A DNA stretch of 10,573 nucleotides from Thermoleophilaceae bacterium (GTDB lineage: Bacteria; Actinomycetota; Thermoleophilia; Solirubrobacterales; Thermoleophilaceae), in NCBI GenBank assembly GCA_013696905.1, contig JACCXP010000294.1, forward strand, positions 1 to 10,573, read 5' to 3'. The notes beneath the pieces were generated by a model. That model saw nothing but the letters and a program-made list of their open reading frames with translations, did not search any database and was not told the origin of the DNA. Position numbers and translations under genes: made by a program. Position 1 is the stretch's first letter. Every line of letters begins with the position of its first letter. Of the stretch, positions 1-9,245 are shown piece by piece.

Positions 1-145
1 TCTCGCGGATCGACGCCTCGCGCCCGAGCGTGATCGTCGTCACGTCGCCGATCAGCCCGTCGCCCTCGGCGATCGCCGTCGCCACCCGCGCGAGCTGGCC
101 GGCGTAGTGCGGTATCTGGACGCGATAGGTGTAGTCGATCGCCAC
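1..145 (-). CDS. NAD-dependent malic enzyme, N-terminal ACT-like part (partial, runs off left edge)
   Basis: Only the first 48 codons are present, read leftward from a GTG at 145; the frame continues past base 1. The peptide begins VAIDYTYRVQIPHYAGQLAR and continues with VATAIAEGDGLIGDVTTITL. This is the beta-alpha-beta start of a small-ligand-binding ACT domain, with the typical PH.(P/A)GQLARV..AI turn. In many actinobacterial and related malic enzymes (oxidative decarboxylation of malate to pyruvate with NAD(P)) such a domain precedes the catalytic part. I infer malic enzyme from this N-terminal pattern alone; no catalytic residue is visible, so another ACT-containing enzyme is possible. 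GTG at 145 is the only usable start, because an in-frame TGA lies about five codons upstream. A weak GGTGA lies upstream as a possible ribosome site. A hairpin separates it from the TPR gene, so it may be a separate transcription unit. Confidence 0.6.
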   Translation of the reverse strand, partial: MAIDYTYRVQIPHYAGQLARVATAIAEGDGLIGDVTTITLGREASIRE

Positions 146-166
146 TGGACTAACGGCTCACCGAGG

Positions 167-196
167 CCGCCTCGACAGCGACGCGCGGCGAGGCGG
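167..196 (-). terminator. Hairpin between the TPR gene and the malic enzyme gene, possible U-less terminator
   Basis: A perfect 8-base inverted repeat, CCGCCTCG and CGAGGCGG (167-174 and 189-196), is separated by a 14-base loop. It lies wholly inside the 59-base gap after the TPR stop codon and ends 21 bases before the malic enzyme start. No T-run follows on the minus strand, so it is not a classical intrinsic terminator. Actinobacteria often have stem-loops without a U tract at operon ends, so termination or attenuation is an inference. In DNA this GC-rich an 8-base stem can also arise by chance. Confidence 0.3.
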
Positions 197-204
197 GCGC
201 CAAT

Positions 205-594
205 CTACACCGCCGCGATGCGGTCCCGGTAGACGCGGTAGTCGGCGCGATCGGGACGCAGGCAGGCGGCGAGCGCCAGGTGGCGCCGTGCCTCGGCCAC
301 GCGCCCGATCTTCTCGAGCGCCCTGCCGAGGCAGAAGTGGGCGTAGTCGTTCACCGGGGCGCGCTCGACGACCGCCGCGAACTCCTCGCGCGCGGCGGCG
401 TAGCGGCCGACGTGGAAGTAGGCGCGCCCGAGCGCCTCGCGGATCGAGGTCTTGTCGGGCTCGAACGCCTTCGCCTGCTCGAGCGGCACGAGCGCGGCGT
501 TGTGGTCGCCGGCGTCGAGCAGCGAGCTGCCCCGCCGGAAGAGGTCGTAGACGTGCTCCCCGCGCTCCTCCGGGCTGGCTCCCGGCGCGCTCAC
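205..594 (-). CDS. Small three-repeat TPR protein
   Basis: This is a 129-residue protein with no signal peptide or membrane segment. Three tetratricopeptide repeats follow each other without gaps at exact 34-residue spacing: about 15-48, 49-82 and 83-116. In each, the consensus Gly of helix A (22, 56, 90) and the closing Pro (46, 80, 114) are in register. A short N-terminal tail (1-14) and a 13-residue basic C-terminal piece flank them. TPR arrays are protein-binding scaffolds; three repeats make about one superhelical half-turn, so a cytoplasmic adaptor is likely, with no partner identifiable. The start is GTG at 594, which overlaps the coaBC stop as GTGA, with GGAG just upstream; translation is probably coupled to coaBC. 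In mycobacteria metK follows coaBC, so this gene occupies a position where the order differs. Specific function unknown. Confidence 0.8.
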   Translation of the reverse strand: MSAPGASPEERGEHVYDLFRRGSSLLDAGDHNAALVPLEQAKAFEPDKTSIREALGRAYFHVGRYAAAREEFAAVVERAPVNDYAHFCLGRALEKIGRVAEARRHLALAACLRPDRADYRVYRDRIAAV

Positions 595-1856
595 CGTGCT
601 CCGACCTCAGGCGCGCTGACGGGCGCGCGGCGAAGCTCCTCGACGGTGTCCATCACCGCCGCGGCCACCTCCGCCTTCGACCCCCGCGGCACCTCGAGCT
701 CGCCTGCGCGCGTTACGATCGTCACCTCGTTGTCGGCGCTCTCGAAGCCGATCCCCGGCAACGACACGTCGTTGAGCACGATCGCGTCTAGCCCCTTGCG
801 CGCTAGCTTCGCGCGCGCGCGGACGGAGGCGCCGTCGCCGTGCTCGGCGGCGAAGCCGACGAGGGTCTGCCCGGGCCGACGCTCGCCCGCGAGCGCCGCG
901 AGCACGTCGGTGGTCGGCTCGAGCTCGAGCGAGAGGCCGTCGCGGCCCAGCTTTGCGATCTTCCCGCTCTCACGCGCGCTCGGGCGGAAGTCTCCCACCG
1001 CGGCCGCCATCACGAGCACGTCGGCACGCTCGAACTCGACGCTCGCCACGCTTCCGAGCTCCTCCGCGGTCTCGACGTCGAGGTGGCGGACCCCGTCGGG
1101 GCGCGGCACGAGCACGTTGGCGAGGATCGTCGTCACCTCGGCGCCGCGCGCCGCCGCCTCCTTCGCGAGCGCCAGGCCCATCCGCCCGGACGAGCGGTTG
1201 CCGACGAAGCGGACGGCATCGATCGGCTCGCGAGTGCCGCCGGCCGTGACGAGCACGCGCAGCCCGTCGAGCGAGCGCGTGGCATAGGCGAGCCGCTGCT
1301 CGACGGCGGCGAGGATCCGGTCGGGCTCCGGCAGGCGCCCGATCCCCCACTCGCCCCGCGAGGCCAGGGCGCCGCTGTCGGGCGCGACGACGAGCGCGCC
1401 GCGCTGCTCGAGCAGAGCGAGGTTCGCCCGCGTGGCCGGGTGCTCGTACATGTGCCCGTTCATCGCCGGGGCGAGCACCACGGGCGCGGTGCAGGCGAGG
1501 GCGGCGCTCGAGAGCAGGTTGTCGGCGAGCCCGCTCGCGAGCTTCGCGAGCGTGTTGGCGGAGGCCGGCGCGACGCAGAGCACATCGCAGCGGCGCACGA
1601 GCTCGAGGTGTGAGATCGGATCGTGCTCGGGCGCAGGCTCGCCGGGAAACGCCCCGCGCGCCGGGTCGCGCTCCCACTCCTCGACCAGCACCGGCGCTCC
1701 GGTGACGGCGGTGAGGGTGGCCCGCCCGAGGAAGTTCAGGCTCGCCGGAGTCTGGATCGCGCGCACGCTGTGTCCAGCCTTGTTCGCGAGCCTCGCAAGC
1801 TCGACTGACTTGTAGGCGGCGATGCCGCCTGAGACCCCGAGCAGGATGCGCGCCAT
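591..1856 (-). CDS. coaBC: Bifunctional phosphopantothenoylcysteine decarboxylase / phosphopantothenate-cysteine ligase
   Basis: This cytoplasmic enzyme of coenzyme A synthesis joins cysteine to 4'-phosphopantothenate (CoaB) and decarboxylates the product to 4'-phosphopantetheine (CoaC, FMN). Its 421 residues are close to the usual 400-430. The CoaC half (about 1-190) shows GVSGGIAAYK at 7-16, the catalytic His83 in ISHLELVR, the flavin motif APASANT at 96-102, and PAMNGHMYEHP at 130-140. The CoaB half (about 195-410) shows VTAGGTREPID at 203-213, GNRSSGRMG at 219-227, and AAAVGDFRP followed by Lys299. By hand alignment, the flap position holding Cys158 in the E. coli enzyme is Ser166 here (ALASRGEWG). 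The ATG at 1856 begins directly at the first strand of the flavoprotein fold. It follows rpoZ by 28 bases and overlaps the next gene by GTGA, so it lies inside the mihF operon. Confidence 0.97.
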   Translation of the reverse strand: MARILLGVSGGIAAYKSVELARLANKAGHSVRAIQTPASLNFLGRATLTAVTGAPVLVEEWERDPARGAFPGEPAPEHDPISHLELVRRCDVLCVAPASANTLAKLASGLADNLLSSAALACTAPVVLAPAMNGHMYEHPATRANLALLEQRGALVVAPDSGALASRGEWGIGRLPEPDRILAAVEQRLAYATRSLDGLRVLVTAGGTREPIDAVRFVGNRSSGRMGLALAKEAAARGAEVTTILANVLVPRPDGVRHLDVETAEELGSVASVEFERADVLVMAAAVGDFRPSARESGKIAKLGRDGLSLELEPTTDVLAALAGERRPGQTLVGFAAEHGDGASVRARAKLARKGLDAIVLNDVSLPGIGFESADNEVTIVTRAGELEVPRGSKAEVAAAVMDTVEELRRAPVSAPEVGAR

Positions 1857-1884
1857 CTGCGTGCCGCCGCCTCGCTGGGTAGGT

Positions 1885-2115
1885 CTAGGAGCGGTAGCGG
1901 TACTTGATCTTGCCCTCCGCGATCTCCTCGAGTGCGATCTTGAGGTAGTTCTTGGAGCCGGTCTCGACCATCGGCGGCGGGTACTCGTCGAAGTTGCCCT
2001 CGCCGAGCGAGTGGTAGTACGAGTTGATCTGGCGGGCGCGCTTCGCGGCCACGAGAACGCACGCGTAGTGCGAGTCGGTGCGGTCGAGAAGGGTGTCGAG
2101 ACGGGGCTTGATCAC
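1885..2115 (-). CDS. rpoZ: DNA-directed RNA polymerase omega subunit
   Basis: A 76-residue omega subunit that helps fold and hold the beta' subunit of RNA polymerase. The conserved core is VAAKRARQIN (22-31), preceded by the N-terminal DTLLDRTDSHYACVL. The C-terminal part carries the actinobacterial-type KNYLKIALEEIAEGKIKYR (55-73), placing conserved residues after the helical core. Length is within the family range of about 70-110. The GTG at 2115 is supported by an AGGAG at an 8-base spacing, and the gene begins only 11 bases after the gmk stop. Its place between gmk and coaBC matches mycobacteria and many other bacteria, so it is presumably co-transcribed from upstream of mihF. Nothing looks unusual. 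Confidence 0.95.
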   Translation of the reverse strand: MIKPRLDTLLDRTDSHYACVLVAAKRARQINSYYHSLGEGNFDEYPPPMVETGSKNYLKIALEEIAEGKIKYRYRS

Positions 2116-2123
2116 GCTGGAAG

Positions 2124-2128
2124 CTCCT
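2124..2128 (-). promoter_or_regulatory. Shine-Dalgarno of rpoZ
   Basis: AGGAG on the minus strand ends 8 bases before the rpoZ GTG. Its first bases overlap the TAG stop of gmk. It is the clearest ribosome-binding site in the window and fixes the GTG start. Most other junctions here have weak or no such motif and probably rely on coupling. Confidence 0.8.
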
Positions 2129-2693
2129 AGCTTTCGGTGTCCCTCATCGTAGCGACCAGACCCTCGAGCTCGTCGACTGCGGGCTCCAGCCGGTCGTTCA
2201 CGACCACGTGCTCGAACTCGGACTGCGCGCGGATCTCGTCCGCCGCGGCGGCGAGGCGGCTCTCCACCTGGCCCGGAGAGTCCGAGCCGCGCCCGGCGAG
2301 GCGCTCGCGCAGCGCGTCGATCGACGGTGGGGCCACGAACACGCGCATCGCCTGCGGCAGCACCTCGCGGACTTGGCGCGCGCCCTGGATCTCGATCTCG
2401 AGCACGAGTATCCGGGCCGGGCGCTCGAGCTCGGAGCGCAGCGTGCCGTAGCGGTTGCCGGCATAGGTCGCATGCTCGAGGAACTGCCCCGCGGCGAGGC
2501 GGCGCTCGAACTCGTCGCTCGACAGGAAGTGATAGTCACGGCCATTCTCCTCGCCGGGCCGCGGCGCGCGGGTCGTCGCCGAGACCGCGACCTCGAGACC
2601 GCCCGTGCGCTCGCGCAGCGCGCGGATGACCGTGCCCTTCCCGACCCCGGACGGGCCGGTGATGACGAGGACTCGTGCCGGCGGCGGTGCTAT
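2127..2693 (-). CDS. gmk: Guanylate kinase, probable ATA start
   Basis: Guanylate kinase phosphorylates GMP to GDP with ATP in the cytoplasm. Counting from the ATA at 2693 the protein has 188 residues, the normal length. It shows the P-loop GPSGVGKG (13-20), the GMP-binding SATTRAPRPGEENGRDYHF, GNRYGT, ILVLEIEIQGARQV (usually EIDVQGA, so Asp is Glu here), the lid segment RLAGRGSDSPGQVESRL, and the closing FEHVVVNDRLE. The start is the odd point. The conserved protein begins right after the mihF stop, yet no ATG, GTG, TTG or CTG lies there in frame. An ATA overlaps the mihF TAG as ATAG. The nearest ordinary start is GTG at 2771, 78 bases inside mihF, which would add 26 residues with no family counterpart and has no good ribosome site. 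The product is certain; the start is inferred. Confidence 0.93.
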   Translation of the reverse strand: MAPPPARVLVITGPSGVGKGTVIRALRERTGGLEVAVSATTRAPRPGEENGRDYHFLSSDEFERRLAAGQFLEHATYAGNRYGTLRSELERPARILVLEIEIQGARQVREVLPQAMRVFVAPPSIDALRERLAGRGSDSPGQVESRLAAAADEIRAQSEFEHVVVNDRLEPAVDELEGLVATMRDTES

Positions 2694-3055
2694 CGGCGCA
2701 GGTAAGAGACGAGCTCGTTGCGCTGGCGCTGCGAGAGCCCGCCGATCGTCTTGCTCGGCGAGATGCGGCACTGTGTGAGAATGCGGTTGACCTTGACGCG
2801 ACCGTACTTGGGCACCGACAGCAGCAGGTCGAACACCTTGGCGGTCTGGATGTAGGCCGGTGGGTCGAGCAGCAGCCCGTGGATCTGCGACCGCCCGGCC
2901 TTGAGGTCGCGCTTGAGCCGCGCCCGTCGCGTGCGGATCTCGTTCGCCCGTTGCAGGGCGTCCATACGCTGGGTGAGAGAGCGCTCCGGGGCCGCTCCCC
3001 GTTCGGGTGTGGTGCCGGTAGCAGCTCTCGTGTGAGAGGAGGCGGGCTGCGGCAT
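2690..3055 (-). CDS. mihF: Actinobacterial integration host factor mIHF (nucleoid-associated protein)
   Basis: This DNA-binding protein bends and compacts DNA in the nucleoid and is unrelated in fold to E. coli IHF. Of 121 residues, 1-30 form a low-complexity Ala/Pro/Thr/Ser/Arg tail. The conserved part starts with a basic helix at about 31-55 (ANEIRTRRARLKRDLKAG). It ends with the helix-two-turns-helix DNA-binding region at about 71-118, including LLSVPKYGRVKVNRILTQCRI and IGGLSQRQRNEL. Mycobacterial mIHF is about 105 residues and lacks such a tail. ATG at 3055 is the first possible start, since an in-frame TGA lies about 11 codons upstream. A shorter form from Met31 (ATG at 2965) would match family length better. 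A -10-like box 8 bases before the ATG favours the longer, leaderless form. It heads the gmk-rpoZ-coaBC cluster. Confidence 0.92.
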   Translation of the reverse strand: MPQPASSHTRAATGTTPERGAAPERSLTQRMDALQRANEIRTRRARLKRDLKAGRSQIHGLLLDPPAYIQTAKVFDLLLSVPKYGRVKVNRILTQCRISPSKTIGGLSQRQRNELVSYLRR

Positions 3056-3063
3056 GCGGCGCG

Positions 3064-3094
3064 AGTCTACACACGCCCGGGTGCTTCATAACAA
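3064..3094 (-). promoter_or_regulatory. Candidate promoter of mihF, predicted leaderless transcript
   Basis: On the minus strand TAGACT (3064-3069, matching TANNNT) ends 8 bases before the mihF ATG. Normal -10 geometry puts the transcript start at or within about two bases of that ATG. There is no Shine-Dalgarno upstream, which agrees with a leaderless mRNA as is frequent in Actinobacteria. A -35-like TTGTTA lies at 3089-3094, but the 19-base spacer is longer than ideal, so the -35 call is weak. Confidence 0.45.
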
Positions 3095-3125
3095 TCGAGC
3101 GCGGAAATCGGACCGAATTCAGGTA

Positions 3126-3142
3126 GACCTCCAGTAGAGGTC
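3126..3142. repeat. 17-base perfect dyad (operator-like) overlapping a -35-like TTGACC
   Basis: GACCTC and GAGGTC (3126-3131 and 3137-3142) form a perfect 6-base inverted repeat around a 5-base centre. On the minus strand the outer half belongs to TTGACC (3139-3144), close to the -35 consensus. A weak TGAATT lies 17 bases further at 3116-3121 and matches only 3 of 6 -10 positions. The dyad sits in the only sizeable gap of the window, between pyrD and mihF, about 70-90 bases before the mihF start. A regulator site inside a promoter, as in MerR-type operators, is possible but inferred. No T-run follows on either strand, so it is not an obvious terminator. Confidence 0.35.
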
Positions 3143-3227
3143 AAGGGCCGATCCCCGGCTCCCCGCGGATACTCGCATTTTGCAGGTGTTTCCGTTTGCG
3201 GTAAGTGGCCTGGCGCCCGGACGGCGA

Positions 3228-4133
3228 TCAGCGCGTTGCCGCAGCTTCGATCCTCTCGCCCGCTGGACGCGCGGCGCCTATCGCCTCGGCGATCCTCGCC
3301 GCCGCCGCGGGGTCGCGGAAGCTCGCCGTCCCGACCGCCACGCAGCGCGCTCCCGCGGCGAGGAAGTCGAGCGCATGCGCGGGCTCCGATATGCCGCCCA
3401 TGCCGATCACGGGTAGACGCGAGGCGGCGGCGACAGCCTGCACCTGCGCCAGCGCGACCGACCGCACGGCGGGGCCCGACAGACCCCCGGCGCCGCCGCC
3501 GAGCCAGGCCCCGCCCGTCCCGCGCGGATCGATCGCCGTTCCACGCAGCGTGTTGACGAGCGCCAGGGCGTCGGCACCGGCCTGCTCCGCCGCCACCGCC
3601 ACCGCGGCAGGGTCGGACGCGTTTGGCGTCAGCTTGACGATCAGCGGCTTCGCGCACGCGGCGCGCACCCGTTCGACCGCGCGCGCCGCCTCGGTCGGGT
3701 CAGCGCCCATGACGAGGCCGGTCTCGACGTTCGGGCAGGAGATGTTCAGCTCCACCAGCGCGACTTCGTCGCGCTCGCCGACGCGCGCGGCGAGCAGCGC
3801 CAACTCGTCGCGGGTGAAGCCCATGACCGACACGACCAGCGGCACCGGCAAACCGGCGAGCCGCGGCAAGTCGTCGTCGATGAAGCGCTCGAGGCCTTTG
3901 TTGGGAAGTCCGATCGAGTTCACGAGACCGGCCGGCGTCTCCCACAGGCGTGGCGGCGGGTTGCCCTCGCGCGGGGTGAGCGTGATCGTCTTCGAGACGA
4001 ACGCGTCGAATGGGAAGCGCGCGAGCAGCTCGTCGCCGAAGCTGCGCTGCGCCGCGATCGCATCGAATGTGCCCGACCCGTTCAGAACCCGGCCGCGCAG
4101 CGGGACGCCGCAGAGCGCTAGCCCGCCGCTAAT
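3228..4133 (-). CDS. pyrD: Dihydroorotate dehydrogenase, class 1B catalytic subunit, probable ATT start
   Basis: FMN enzyme oxidising dihydroorotate to orotate in UMP synthesis; class 1B passes electrons through PyrK to NAD+. From the ATT at 4133 it has 301 residues, the family length. It shows LCGVPLRGRVLNGSGTFDA (7-25), FVSKTITL with Lys48, GNPPPRLWETPAGLVNSIGL (57-76), NISCPNVETG with the class 1B catalytic base Cys133, IVKLTPN, NTLRGTAID, GGLSGPAVR and the phosphate loop IGMGGI (243-248) with VGTASF. A conventional start exists only at GTG 3923 (residue 71), which would remove the first strands, Lys48 and the substrate loop. No ATG, GTG or TTG lies in frame between that point and pyrK, and the family's N-terminal match begins just after the ATT, which overlaps the pyrK stop as ATTAG. 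CTG codons at residues 12 and 17 are alternatives but cut conserved sequence. Last gene of the pyr block. Confidence 0.93.
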   Translation of the reverse strand: MSGGLALCGVPLRGRVLNGSGTFDAIAAQRSFGDELLARFPFDAFVSKTITLTPREGNPPPRLWETPAGLVNSIGLPNKGLERFIDDDLPRLAGLPVPLVVSVMGFTRDELALLAARVGERDEVALVELNISCPNVETGLVMGADPTEAARAVERVRAACAKPLIVKLTPNASDPAAVAVAAEQAGADALALVNTLRGTAIDPRGTGGAWLGGGAGGLSGPAVRSVALAQVQAVAAASRLPVIGMGGISEPAHALDFLAAGARCVAVGTASFRDPAAAARIAEAIGAARPAGERIEAAATR

Positions 4134-4958
4134 GGCCTGCTCCGACCTCGAGGATCGCGGCGTCGAGCACCGGGCCGTCGACGCAGAGGCGCAAGTAGCC
4201 GTGCCTGGTCGCCACGACGCAGCCGAAGCAGGCCCCGAAGCCGCAGGCCATTCCAGACTCGAGCGCGAGCTGCGCCGGCACTCGCCGCTCGCCGCACAGC
4301 GCGCGCACCGCCTCGAGCATCACCGGGGGCCCACAGGCGTAGACGGTGGCGCTCGCGTCGTCGTCGAGCTGCTCGCGCAGCAGCTCGGTGACGAGCGCGT
4401 GGCGCCCCACCGAGCCGTCGTCGGTGGCCACCGTCGCGTACGAGAAGAGTCGCGCCGCCTGTGCGTGCTCGGCGGAGCGAAAGCCGAGCAGCGCTCGCGC
4501 TCCGCCCACGTGGAGCTCATCGTGGAGGCACAGGATCGGCGCCACGCCGATCCCGCCGCCGACCAGCAAGGCCCGGCCGCTCGGGCGCCTGAAGCCGACC
4601 CCGAGCGGGCCGGTGAGCCACACGCCCTCATCCGCCTCGAGCGCCGCCAGGCGGCGCGTGCCCGGCCCGACCTCGTCGAGCAAGAATGACAGCGAGGCGC
4701 CACGGTCGCGCCCGAGCGGCGCGGCGCGGCAGAACGAGAGCGCGCGCGGGAGGTAGGGGCGCCCGTCGTCCCCTCCCCAGCCGCGCTCGGCCGCGAGCAT
4801 GTAGAACTGCCCCGGCCGCGGGTCGGCCGGCCCACGGGTGTCCTCGACGGTCACGACGCGGTACGCGCCGACGGACTCGCTGCGCGCGACGCGCGCCAGC
4901 CGGCGGCCGAAAGGCGCGAGCGTCCTCTCCTCGTCGACGCGCGCGCCCTCGGACACGT

Positions 4959-4962
<4 letters not shown>
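4129..4962 (-). CDS. pyrK: Dihydroorotate dehydrogenase electron transfer subunit (FAD, 2Fe-2S)
   Basis: Partner of PyrD: it carries electrons from PyrD's FMN through a [2Fe-2S] cluster and FAD to NAD+. It has 277 residues, normal for the family. An N-terminal ferredoxin-reductase-type FAD barrel (about 15-125) holds PGQFYML (50-55) and the flavin motif RALSF (73-77). The NAD-binding fold has [11 protein letters not shown] (134-144) and YACGPPVM (208-215). The cluster ligands are Cys240, Cys245, Cys248 and Cys260 in CGFGACFGC followed by LRLC, the expected C-x4-C-x2-C-x11-C spacing. The start is GTG at 4962, overlapping the carB stop as GTGA; the frame is open further upstream, but that would run through carB. 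A second GTG two codons later is possible. Its presence shows that the PyrD is the NAD-linked B type rather than the quinone- or fumarate-linked types. Confidence 0.95.
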
Positions 4963-8054
<3,092 letters not shown>

Positions 8055-8075
8055 GCGCCGATCGAGTTGGTGGCG

Positions 8076-9245
8076 TCATCCGACCAGCTCGAGGAAGTCG
8101 TCGAAGAGGTGGTTTGCGTCGTTGGGACCGGGGCCGGCCTCGGGGTGGTACTGGGCCGTCGCTCCGGGCACGTCGCGCAGAACCAGCCCCTCGACCGTGC
8201 GGTCGTAGAGGTTGAGCTGCGACAGCTCCGCGGTACCGAAGTCGGTCTCCCAGCGCACCGGCTCGTCCGATGCGATCGTGCGCTCGCCGCCGGGCCCAAG
8301 CACCGCGAAGCCGTGGTTCTGTGACGTGATCTCGATCCGCCCGCTGTGCAGGTCCTTGACGGGATGGTTCGTCCCGCGGTGGCCGAAGCGAAGCTTGAAG
8401 GTGTCGAGGCCGATCGCCCGGCAGAGGAGTTGGTGCCCGAGGCAGATCCCGAACACCGGCACCTTGCCGACGACGCCGCGCACCGCCTCGACGACGTAGT
8501 CGAGCGCCGCCGGGTCGCCCGGCCCGTTGGCGAGGAAGACGGCGTCCGGGTCGCGCGCGAGCAGCTCCGCCGCGCTCGTGTGGCAGGGATGGAGCTCGAG
8601 CCGCACGCCGCGCGCGCGCAGGTTCTCGACGATCGCCGCCTTGATGCCGGTGTCGAGCGCGACGACGCGCGGCCCGACAGCCGACGTGCCCGCGTCGAGC
8701 TCGTCGGCGCCGGCGAGCGTCAGCGGCTCGACGGAGCGTGGGTGGAAGACGACGGCCTCTGCCGGCGTCACCTCGCGCGCGAGGTCGCGGCCGCCCATCG
8801 GCGGCTCGGCGTGCACCCGCTCCAGCGCCGTGCGCTCAAGCGTCGCGGTCCCGAAGACGCCGCCGCGCATCGCCCCCCGCTCGCGGATGTGGCGCACGAG
8901 CGAGCGAGTGTCGAGGCCCGAGAGGGCGGGCGTGCCGTTAGCGCGCAACCAGGCGAGCCACCCACCCTCGGCACGCGGGGGCTCGTCGCGGTCGACCCCC
9001 TCGCGCATCAGCACGGCCGCGGCCTGCACCGACGAGGACTCCATCGCCTGGGCGGCGACGCCGTAGTTCCCGATCAGCGGATAGGTGAAGGTGAGGATCT
9101 GGCGGCGGTAGCTCGGGTCGGTGACCGCTTCCTGATAGCCCGACATGCCGGTGTTGAAGACGACCTCGCCGGTCACCTCTGCGGCTGCGCCGACGACCTC
9201 GCCGTCGAAGCGCTCGCCGTCCTCGAGCAACAGGTATCCCGTCAT
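8076..9245 (-). CDS. carA: Carbamoyl phosphate synthetase small (glutaminase) subunit
   Basis: CarA hydrolyses glutamine and channels the ammonia to CarB. It has 389 residues, like other CarA. The N-terminal CarA domain (about 1-150) shows LEDGERFDGE, FNTGMSGYQEAVTDPSY (30-46), TYPLIGNYG (54-62) and SGLDTRSLVRHIRERGAMRGG. The class I glutamine amidotransferase domain (about 192-389) has ALDTGIKAAI, LANGPGDP (238-245), the nucleophile Cys268 in FGICLGHQLL, GTNHPVKD, SQNHGFAV, and the catalytic His367 and Glu369 in QYHPEAGPGP. The ATG at 9245 begins exactly at the family N-terminus (TGYLLLEDG) and overlaps the pyrC stop as ATGA, so a longer open frame upstream is not the gene. No strong Shine-Dalgarno precedes it, and coupling to pyrC is likely. 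All catalytic residues are present. Confidence 0.98.
   Translation of the reverse strand: MTGYLLLEDGERFDGEVVGAAAEVTGEVVFNTGMSGYQEAVTDPSYRRQILTFTYPLIGNYGVAAQAMESSSVQAAAVLMREGVDRDEPPRAEGGWLAWLRANGTPALSGLDTRSLVRHIRERGAMRGGVFGTATLERTALERVHAEPPMGGRDLAREVTPAEAVVFHPRSVEPLTLAGADELDAGTSAVGPRVVALDTGIKAAIVENLRARGVRLELHPCHTSAAELLARDPDAVFLANGPGDPAALDYVVEAVRGVVGKVPVFGICLGHQLLCRAIGLDTFKLRFGHRGTNHPVKDLHSGRIEITSQNHGFAVLGPGGERTIASDEPVRWETDFGTAELSQLNLYDRTVEGLVLRDVPGATAQYHPEAGPGPNDANHLFDDFLELVG

Noticed and set aside
2127..3089. Single 320-codon minus-strand frame covering mihF and gmk, with ATG at 3089
   Set aside because: Only the last 188 residues are a protein family match; the first part is mihF read in the wrong frame. 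mihF itself is well conserved in its own frame.
3198..3227. Possible terminator just after pyrD
   Set aside because: Only short, imperfect GC pairings are present and no T-run follows on the minus strand.
3205..4689. Long open forward-strand frame of about 494 codons
   Set aside because: It lies antisense to pyrD and pyrK, has low-complexity Ala/Arg/Ser/Pro composition and no recognisable domain; long antisense frames are expected in DNA this GC-rich.
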